From Coniella vitis (lineage: Eukaryota > Ascomycota > Sordariomycetes > Diaporthales > Schizoparmaceae): a stretch of 64,000 nucleotides of DNA. The stretch spans positions 682,001 to 746,000 of the forward strand of contig WUJK01000002.1 of assembly GCA_011317545.1 (NCBI GenBank), read 5' to 3'. This document shows, in pieces, positions 57,264 through 64,000 of this stretch (its first letter is position 1; each line of letters starts with the position of its first letter). Position numbers and translations under genes: made by a program. Under the pieces are notes generated by a model. The model was given only the letters and a program-made list of their open reading frames with translations. It was not told where the DNA came from and made no database searches.

Positions 57264-59171
57264 ATGAGGCACAGAGTCTGGACCGCTTTGAAACCCTTCA
57301 CAGCAACGCCGTTCCTCCTTCACAAGAGAACTTCGCAGCCCGCTCTCACGTCCATTCGCTCTCTCACAATGGCGTCGCCCGCTCTGCAGCCTGCCAGCGA
57401 GGCGCAAGCCCCACTGCTTGCCAGTGAAGCCACAGCCAGCTCAGAGTCCGTCCAAAATGTGCCCGCCAAAAGGTCCTTACCCAGCAGCAACGCCAACACA
57501 GGCGGTGATGGTGAAGGTGGACCCAACGGCAAGGGTAGCGGCCCGCATAAGAAGAAGGTCAAGAAGTTCAAGCCCAAGCCCATCAAGGAGGGCTCATCCG
57601 AAGAAGTGCTCATGGCCGATATTCGGGACATGCTGGAGGCGCAATCGCTGCAGGACGACGCGCCCGCCGAGGAACAAGAAGAGGAGCTCCCTGAGCCAGG
57701 CTCCATCATTGATGTCGAAGTCCACAAGCTCTCATCCACAGGCGACGGCCTCGCCCGCCAACCGGGCCGCAAACAAATCTACGTTGTCAATTTCTGCATA
57801 CCGGGCGACATCGTCAAAATCAAAGTCTACCGCCATCTACCCACCCAGAACCACTCCGTTGGTGATTTCATTTCCGTCGTCAAGCCCTCTCCCTTGCGCG
57901 ATGATACCAGGATCGGCTGCCAGTACTTTAGCAAGTGCTCCGGCTGCCAATTCCAAATGATGGACTACGCCGACCAACTGGCTCACAAGCGATCCATTGT
58001 CGAGCGCGCCTTTAAGAACTTTTCTCAGCTCGCCCCCGAGCTGGTCCCTGCCGTCCAAGAAACCATGGGCAGCCCGTTGCAGTACGGCTACCGCACCAAG
58101 CTGACCCCCCACTTTGACGCACCGCCGGGCGCCCCTTTCGGCCGCCGCAGCAAGAACAAGCCAAAGGTCTTCCACACGTCGGTGCCTGAATTTGGCTTCA
58201 CACTCAAGGGCACGCGGCGCGTTATGGACATTGAGGACTGTCCCATTGGCACGGAGGCCGTGCGCAAGGGCTTGACGTGCGAGCGCGAGCGCCTCAAGAA
58301 GGACTTCACCAAGTACGAGCGCGGCGTCACCGTTCTGCTCCGCGAGAGCACCACGCGGATACCAGCCGACGAGTCCACAGAACCAGTGTCGACTTCCCAC
58401 CCAGACGAAGTAATCGTAAAAACAGACCAGTACACCGACGTCAAGACATTCATCACCGACCAAAACGCCACATCGCGCGAGTATATTGACGACTTTGTCT
58501 TCACCAACCCCGCCGGCTCCTTTTTCCAAAACAACAACTCCATCCTCCCTTCCTTCACTGACTATATCCGCCAACACATCCTCCCTCCACCAGCCCTCAC
58601 AGCAGGCCAAAAACCAATCAAGTACCTCATTGACGCCTACTCGGGCTCGGGTCTCTTCACAATCACCCTCTCCTCGCTCTTTTCCGGCGGCAGCATCGGT
58701 ATCGACATTGCGGGGCAATCCATCGAATACGCCCGCACAAACGCCCATCTCAACGGCCTCGACGACACCCAGTGCAAGTTCATCGCCGCTGACGCGGCGG
58801 AGCTCTTCAAATCTGTCAGTCGGTTCGACCCCGATGAAACCTGCGTTGTGCTCGATCCGTCGCGAAAGGGGTGCGATGCAAGCTTCTTGAGGCAATTGTT
58901 GCGGTTCGCGCCCAGGAGGGTGGTTTATGTGAGTTGCAACGTGCACACGCAGGCGCGCGACGTGGGTGTTCTGGTGCGCGGTGAGGTGGAGGGGATGCCG
59001 GGCCAGGAGAAGGAGAGAGGAGTAGAGGAGCACAAGGCCGATGAGGACGCTAAGGACTGGAAGAAGCCCAAGACGAGGTACGACATTGAAAGTCTTCGCG
59101 GTTTCGACTTTTTCCCACAGACGGCGCACGTGGAAGGCGTGGCGATCTTGAATAGGGTTGTAGAGGCTTAA
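57264..59171 (+). CDS. trm2: tRNA (uracil-5-)-methyltransferase, Trm2 family
   Basis: A single exon gives 635 aa from the ATG at 57264. The first 35 residues are basic and Ser/Thr-rich (MRHRVWTALKPF), like a mitochondrial presequence; a second Met at 57369 would give a shorter form, so dual targeting is possible. A Lys-rich stretch (KKKVKKFKPKP) precedes a TRAM domain (IDVEVHKLSSTGDGLARQ...IKVYRHLP). A Cys-rich segment GCQYFSKCSGCQFQMMDY resembles the Fe-S-like motif of RumA relatives. The SAM fold has IDAYSGSGLFTITLS and FIAADAAEL, then VLDPSRKGCD, and VYVSCNVHTQARD with the catalytic Cys. It makes ribothymidine at position 54 of tRNAs. The 484-codon minus-strand frame is its shadow. Confidence 0.94.
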   Translation: MRHRVWTALKPFTATPFLLHKRTSQPALTSIRSLTMASPALQPASEAQAPLLASEATASSESVQNVPAKRSLPSSNANTGGDGEGGPNGKGSGPHKKKVKKFKPKPIKEGSSEEVLMADIRDMLEAQSLQDDAPAEEQEEELPEPGSIIDVEVHKLSSTGDGLARQPGRKQIYVVNFCIPGDIVKIKVYRHLPTQNHSVGDFISVVKPSPLRDDTRIGCQYFSKCSGCQFQMMDYADQLAHKRSIVERAFKNFSQLAPELVPAVQETMGSPLQYGYRTKLTPHFDAPPGAPFGRRSKNKPKVFHTSVPEFGFTLKGTRRVMDIEDCPIGTEAVRKGLTCERERLKKDFTKYERGVTVLLRESTTRIPADESTEPVSTSHPDEVIVKTDQYTDVKTFITDQNATSREYIDDFVFTNPAGSFFQNNNSILPSFTDYIRQHILPPPALTAGQKPIKYLIDAYSGSGLFTITLSSLFSGGSIGIDIAGQSIEYARTNAHLNGLDDTQCKFIAADAAELFKSVSRFDPDETCVVLDPSRKGCDASFLRQLLRFAPRRVVYVSCNVHTQARDVGVLVRGEVEGMPGQEKERGVEEHKADEDAKDWKKPKTRYDIESLRGFDFFPQTAHVEGVAILNRVVEA

Positions 59172-59747
59172 CCCAGTACCAACCCGCAACGAGTTTTTTC
59201 GTTGGTCCAAATTGATACGCCTTGAGTATAATATCAACAAGAACGAGTACCTGATTGCTTCAAATCCAAGCAGTAGCCTTTGAACATGCATTAGTATCGT
59301 CTGTTTACTCTTTTTCTGTACTTCGTCATTCTATATTGGTTGCCTTCGCAGTCGTACAATGTCCCTGTATGGAAACCAGAAAATACTACGAACAAATCCT
59401 CGATGATGAAATCAGGCAAAGGAAGAAGAAAAAAAAAAAAAAAAAAAAGCTGTACGCCGCCCCATCCACCCGCCATTGCCGCTTTGCATGTATGTGTAAG
59501 AGCTGTCTTCCGTCTACCAGTCATGGCGAGAACAGGAAATGGAAGGAAAATAAAATAAAACAAAATATGAAACAATTGGGGGTATCAGAGTGTTCAATGC
59601 ATGTCTATGAGTGAGATTTCATCCCTACCGACTCTTCTTCAAAATGTCATGCGCGCTGCAAATATTTTTCCTTCTTCTTTTTGCAAATTTCCATCCTCTG
59701 CATCAGGCTCGTCGTGCGTCTGATCCTTTAGTCAGACACGTTTTCAC
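59172..59747. other. Convergent 3' region of trm2 and alg11
   Basis: 576 bp without a gene. An A-run of 19 bases lies at about 59430-59448. Confidence 0.5.
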
Positions 59748-61637
59748 TTACTTCTTAGCCAGTGCCACAAGCTTGGTAGTTTGCTCGATCCACTTGCGGT
59801 CGAACTCGGCTTCACCAAAGCGCTTGGCAGATTGACGAGCGCGCAAACGCACGGCCAACGGGTCTGGCAAGGACAAGGCCTTTTCAAAGCCTTCGGCGAA
59901 CTCGTCAGCGGTAGATGCATGGAACCCTGCAAGAAGAATGTCAGTATTCAGATATTCCTATGATCGACATCACATTGTATGCACTCACCAGTTGGCAGTC
60001 CGTCAATCTCCGTAACAATGTCCAATTTTGGTCCACCAGAGTTATGCACCACTGAGATTAAACCACTGGCCTGATACTCAACGACGCCAATACCAAAATG
60101 CTCGTTCCACATGCCATTCACACCAACACTTGCCTCTTGCAGCCACTCGAGAATATTGGGCCAAGGTGCATCCAAACGGAACTCGACCTGCTCTTGGATA
60201 TGTAGCTCACGGACAAGCAGGCGCAATTTGTAAACGCGCTTCGAGTCGTGGTCATCGCGGACGCTACCAACCAGAACCAGCTTGGCGCCCTTGGCAGCCT
60301 CGGTGCCACTTTTGACAAATGTTGCAAAAGCCTGCACAATCAGCTGGTGGTTCTTCTCGGGACGGAATTGCGCAATGTAGAGAACGATCTTGCTGCGACG
60401 TGCTTCGCTGGCTTCGGATATCTCGACTGCCTCCTCCAATTCTTCCACTGCACATGGCGGATATACAACGGCGATTGAGTCTCTTTTACCGGCCTCACGA
60501 CGACTGGGACCCCAAAGCGAAGTGACATGTGCCTGGGTCCAGGTAGAGTTTGTCATCACAACGTCAATGGTTGTGCCCATAGCTGTGTAGATCCAGGCAA
60601 AGGCTTTCCAATAGTATCGCTTCGCCGTTCCTCTCCAGCCCACGCCTTGACCAGCGTTCACGCCCTGTGTTCCCAGTGGAGAGTTGGGGTCCAGCGATTC
60701 AAGCATGTCGGTTGATATAGTAGGGTAGTGTACGTATGCGCCGGTAGGGATATTAGGAAAGAGCCACTTCGACAAGCCCAATGTAAAGGCGTATCCCATG
60801 GTATCGATGAATATATCGGGAATCATGAGAGAAAATGCATCCCAACCCAGAACGATGGATCCCAAGGACTGCATGAGAAGGGTAAACCGGGGCCAGGTAG
60901 ACGCCAATACCCAATATCGCGTAGAAAGGTAGAGGAACTGGATCGTGTGCGGCTGCAGTTGGATGTTGAATCGGTTCTGAAAAGGTATAGCGGTCAGTGG
61001 AAAGGGCCAACGTACGCCACACAACGAAATGCACTGCTCACCTTTACTCGGGCGAGGATAGCCTCCTTGTTGACTTCGTGGTCGCCAGTGTACACCACAA
61101 TCCTGGCCTTGGGCCACTGCGACTGAATAGCTCGGATAGCAGCCCAGAGGACTCGTTCGCCGCCGCCGCCAGCGTTACTGCGCACAGTTAGCCAGACGCT
61201 CTGGTATGAGCCTTTGGGGCGAATACAACATACCAGAAAGGATGGAAGAATCCCACGACGCCAGACCAACCATCTGCATCTATGTTGTTATTCCGTGCTC
61301 TTCTGCCCAAATTGACTGGAGTTGTGGCCCCGGCACCTTCAAGCTCACCTTTGCCTGCCCCGATTCCTCCAGCCTTCTTACCGTCTTTTTCGAGGAAGCA
61401 CTTCTCGTCGTCCGCAATGAGTTCGAGGATATGGGCTCGTCGACCGTCTGTCTTTCGTCGCAGGTAGGTGCCGAGGAGGGAACCGAGTGCGTGCCACAAA
61501 GCCGGGATGCCAAATATGACAAAGGCAGGAGTCAAGGCGAGCAGCGGAGCGAAGACAAATGTGATGAACTTGGGCGACATGCCCAGTGTGTAGTATTGCT
61601 CGCCCGAGGGCGCTTTGCAGGAGCCCTCGTCGTCCAT
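59748..61637 (-). CDS. alg11: Alg11 alpha-1,2-mannosyltransferase
   Basis: Four exons (61637-61234, 61177-61042, 60976-59989, 59926-59748) give 568 aa. An N-terminal membrane segment (FITFVFAPLLALTPAFVIFGIPALW) anchors it in the ER. The glycosyltransferase begins at GFFHPFCNAGGGGERVLW, whose Cys codon is split by intron 1, which fixes that junction. VVYTGDHEV, HYPTISTDM, TNSTWT, YIAQFRPEKNHQLIVQAF and the GT-B donor-binding EHFGIGVVEYQASG follow. Alg11 adds the fourth and fifth mannoses to Man3GlcNAc2-PP-dolichol on the cytosolic face of the ER. The last exon (FHASTADEFAEGFEKALS...) gives a normal C-terminus. It is divergent with the cox18-like gene 586 bp away. Confidence 0.95.
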
Positions 61638-62223
61638 CTTGACGATGGTGTCAGCGTGGTTCGGCGGCAGTGGGTTTGCAATGGAATGGTCTATATCGAA
61701 GCAGGAAACAGTTTTAGGAGAATAAACGAATGTCTACGGAGAGGCCGTCGAGAGGGACGGGTGCTCCATAGGTTGAAATGCTAGCGGTGCGGCAGGCTAC
61801 AGTTGCAGCAGGCGAAGAGAAGGCCGGCCTTGGAATTCACAATAAGTGAACACGACGCAATAGCAGCCACTGGTCGCAGGTACTCTGGTGTACTATGTAT
61901 ACGTAGAACCAGTAGTGCAAGGTACCAAAGTACATGGACCCTCAGAGCATTCCCGGTGTACGGGCCCACTAATCCACAAGCACTACGGCAATGGTCACGG
62001 TTGCACAGTGCCAATGTCTTCCAGCTCAAATCCACCCAAAAGCCCCTGCACCCTAGCTATGAAGGGGCACTGGCTTCATATTAGCGGGCCAGACCTTTTG
62101 CAGTGCCAGCTGGCTGTGAATATCTCAACGCCGACAGGCATCGCCTTATCGTTCGCACTTAGTAACATCTGCCAATTGCGCATGACATTGTGTTTCTATG
62201 GGTGAGCAGTTGTGAAACTCACA
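61638..62223. promoter_or_regulatory. Divergent promoter of alg11 and cox18
   Basis: 586 bp between opposite starts. One TACTATGT element lies at 61891. No gene is seen. Confidence 0.5.
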
Positions 62224-63345
62224 ATGGCAGGGCATGTGGCCCGCCAGATCAGGCTGTCAGCCTTGAGAACCCGCCCACAGGCATCGCATTCCAATTTGAG
62301 AGGTCTTCCGTATGAGCTCCTCGCCTTCACAACAAGGACAAATACTCCCTTTGGCGGCCAGAGACGGCAGTTCAGCGCTGGAGATGTGGCTGGTGGACTG
62401 CTCAAGTCTTCAGAAATCCTCATCACCAACATACACGAAGTAACCGGCACGCCATGGTTCATCTCAATCCCGCTCGTTGCCTTAGTAGTGGGAACCGCCA
62501 TCCGACTGCCTCTGAGTCTCTACTCGCATCAAATGGCCCGCAAAAGAGCTACTCTGGTTCCCTTAATTCAGGCTGAGACAGCCATGGTCGGGCTTGGTCT
62601 GCGCAAGAAGGCAGCATCCAATCTGATGGGGACGGTGCGCAAGACAATGAAGAAGCGGACAAAGAATCTTTTTGCTACCTTTGCCATCAACGAGCGCAAC
62701 TCGATTTTTGGCGGACTGCTGAGTTTACCAATCTTTGTGAGCAACATTGAGGTTCTGCGAAGAATGTGTGGTGGGCCGCGAGGTCTGCTGGGGAGCCTAA
62801 TTTTCAGTTCTTCGACCGCGTCAGCCACGACGGCCAGCACAACCAGTGAGGCTTCTTCCGCAGTCGCTGCCAACTTATCATCCACAACCGACCTCGCCAG
62901 TGCCGCCACTCCTCTGGATCCGTCTTTAGCAACCGGCGGTTGCCTTTGGTTTCCTGATCTCCTGGTGCCGGATCCATATCACATCCTGCCAATGGCAGTC
63001 TCAGCAGTCCTCGTCGTGCATGCAATACCGGACAATTGGACTGCTACGAGGGAGCTATTTGGCCTTTCTCCAGTGTCTGGAAACAAGAACGCGGTTCTTC
63101 TCGGACAAAGTAACTCGCGGCGAATCATACAACGCACGCTGCTTGTTGCTGCCTTGGCTATTGGTCCAGTGACAATGGATCTGCCTTGCGCCTTACACTT
63201 ATACTGGCTGGCGTCAGCCAGTTTCAGTCTGGCTGTGCGGAAAGCGATCAATTACTTCTTGCCATTACCCAAACAAACAGTGAGGCCATGCCGCGGCCAT
63301 GAGATGCCATTACTGAGACCTAAACCGCCTCAACCTACGAGGTGA
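62224..63345 (+). CDS. cox18: Cox18-type mitochondrial inner-membrane insertase (Oxa1/YidC family)
   Basis: A single exon gives 373 aa from the ATG at 62224; the in-frame codons before it contain only a GTG. The basic N-terminus (MAGHVARQIRLSALRTRPQ) is a mitochondrial presequence ending before RRQFSAGD. The YidC-like core follows: a first membrane span (PWFISIPLVALVVGTAIRLPL) continuing into SLYSHQMARKRATLVPLI, a loop of basic helices, then NSIFGGLLSLPIFVSNIEVLRRM, FPDLLVPDPYHILPMAVSAVL and a final pair of hydrophobic spans. A Ser/Thr/Ala-rich low-complexity insert sits after the second core segment. Cox18 exports the C-terminal tail of Cox2 across the inner membrane. Assignment to Cox18 rather than Oxa1 rests on the PF-L-x-LPDP-like FPDLLVPDPYHILP context and the short C-terminus, and is the less certain part. 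Confidence 0.85.
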   Translation: MAGHVARQIRLSALRTRPQASHSNLRGLPYELLAFTTRTNTPFGGQRRQFSAGDVAGGLLKSSEILITNIHEVTGTPWFISIPLVALVVGTAIRLPLSLYSHQMARKRATLVPLIQAETAMVGLGLRKKAASNLMGTVRKTMKKRTKNLFATFAINERNSIFGGLLSLPIFVSNIEVLRRMCGGPRGLLGSLIFSSSTASATTASTTSEASSAVAANLSSTTDLASAATPLDPSLATGGCLWFPDLLVPDPYHILPMAVSAVLVVHAIPDNWTATRELFGLSPVSGNKNAVLLGQSNSRRIIQRTLLVAALAIGPVTMDLPCALHLYWLASASFSLAVRKAINYFLPLPKQTVRPCRGHEMPLLRPKPPQPTR

Positions 63346-63602
63346 ACAAGACAATGAAACGAATTCAAACCCCGCAGAGAAGAGCCACGCCACATTGAGC
63401 AGAGTTTCACGCCAAGAGCCAAATAGCACCACCTGTGTACCAACACTTGCCAATAGTCAAGGGCGAACTTATAAATATGAATTGACAGAAGCCAGTTGAA
63501 GAACGACCTCTAAACTTACGAAAACTAAGAATCATGAAGACATCAAGGAACTACAACACAGTTGCCGGATAATTCAATCCATACAGATCCTTTTGCGTGG
63601 TA
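63346..63602. other. Convergent 3' region
   Basis: 258 bp between the cox18-like and pep12-like stop codons. Nothing else is seen. Confidence 0.5.
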
Positions 63603-64000
63603 TCAACCCAGGAAAACAGCCAAAATCACAATCGTCGCAATAACCGCCAGTACCAGTAACAGACAGCAAGCCTTGCCTCTCGCGTTTCGCTGATACCTCG
63701 CCGCCTGTCGTAGTTCCCGGTCCGCAGCCCTGGTGTCTTGGTGTGTGTTCTCCACATTTGCTTCGATCCCTTGCAATTGCTCGCCCTGTTCTGTAACGAT
63801 TTGCGCCACCTGTTGGAATAGAACATTCAAGTCACCCACGCCTTGCTCAATATTTCGGATTTCTTCTTCACGTTCTGCAATCAGTGCTTCCTGAAAGTCA
63901 ACCTCGTCCTGCGGAGCAAGTCGGAGCTCCTCCAACATCTGGGCTTGTTGTTGCTGTTGTCCTGGAGAAACATTGCCGAGATGCGTGCCCTCTTCATCAT
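63603..64000 (-). CDS. pep12: Pep12-like syntaxin (Qa-SNARE), 3' part only
   Basis: The gene runs off the right edge. The visible 131 codons end at the stop at 63603. They begin in a Gln-rich linker, then a full SNARE motif: DEVDFQEALIAEREEEIRNIEQGVGDLNVLFQQVAQIV, with the zero-layer Gln in the FQQVA stretch, continuing GEQLQGIEANVENTHQDTRAADRELRQAARYQR. A single C-terminal membrane anchor follows (CCLLLVLAVIATIVILAVFLG). The heptads match the Pep12/syntaxin-7 group more closely than plasma-membrane Sso1. Pep12 mediates fusion at the late endosome/prevacuolar compartment. The N-terminal Habc domain would lie outside the window. Confidence 0.88.
   Translation of the reverse strand, partial: DEEGTHLGNVSPGQQQQQAQMLEELRLAPQDEVDFQEALIAEREEEIRNIEQGVGDLNVLFQQVAQIVTEQGEQLQGIEANVENTHQDTRAADRELRQAARYQRNARGKACCLLLVLAVIATIVILAVFLG

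Noticed and set aside
57837..59291. 484-codon minus-strand frame
   Set aside because: Antisense to trm2, whose SAM-binding and catalytic motifs are complete on the plus strand.

Overview
This window is nuclear DNA of a filamentous ascomycete. The genes have short (39-271 bp, mostly 50-100 bp) GT-AG introns, often with CTAAC/CTGAC-like branch sites. Protein families such as HET-domain proteins, a Zn2Cys6 regulator, a kappa-class GST and an SCP2-type thiolase point to Pezizomycotina, probably Sordariomycetes and possibly Hypocreales. The order-level guess is inference. I found 22 protein genes that I can model (one cut by the right edge) plus one decayed coding relic. I saw no rRNA, tRNA, CRISPR array or intact transposon.

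Left part (1-20 kb) looks accessory. It holds a GPI-type secreted protein made of three C-x56-C repeats, two HET-domain (vegetative incompatibility type) genes at 4.6-6.6 and 11.2-13.3 kb, and, between the HET genes, a kappa GST/DsbA-fold gene and a peroxisomal SCP2-thiolase that converge on each other. These are followed by an NmrA-like NAD(P)-binding protein and a large Zn2Cys6 transcription factor. Upstream of that factor lie 5.9 kb (20.0-25.9 kb) with no gene that I can model, rich in simple repeats.

Middle (25.9-41.5 kb) is a run of minus-strand housekeeping genes: copper chaperone Atx1, ribosome-quality-control factor Rqc1/TCF25, O6-alkylguanine-DNA alkyltransferase, a Hub1 ubiquitin-like protein carrying an unusual 149-residue RS/RD/RE-rich N-terminus, a zinc alcohol dehydrogenase and seven-exon Arp3. 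An AT-rich gap at 32.1-34.8 kb contains a decayed single-pass membrane protein relic with an in-frame stop.

Right part (41.5-64 kb) is dense and conserved: a taspase-like threonine aspartase, TFIIH subunit Tfb4, UCS-domain myosin chaperone (CRO1/She4 type), an orphan 12-cysteine secreted protein, seven-exon gamma-glutamyltranspeptidase, tRNA m5U54 methyltransferase Trm2, mannosyltransferase Alg11, Cox18 (Oxa1/YidC family) and the 3' end of a Pep12-like syntaxin. Most of these are arranged as divergent or convergent pairs.

A short palindromic element (core ACATAGTA/TACTATGT, fullest form an 18-bp perfect palindrome) recurs at 13 places, all outside coding sequence. It is the most striking non-coding signal in the window. 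The single most unusual gene is the RS-Hub1 fusion; the most intriguing uncharacterised proteins are the triple-repeat wall protein and the orphan 12-cysteine protein.
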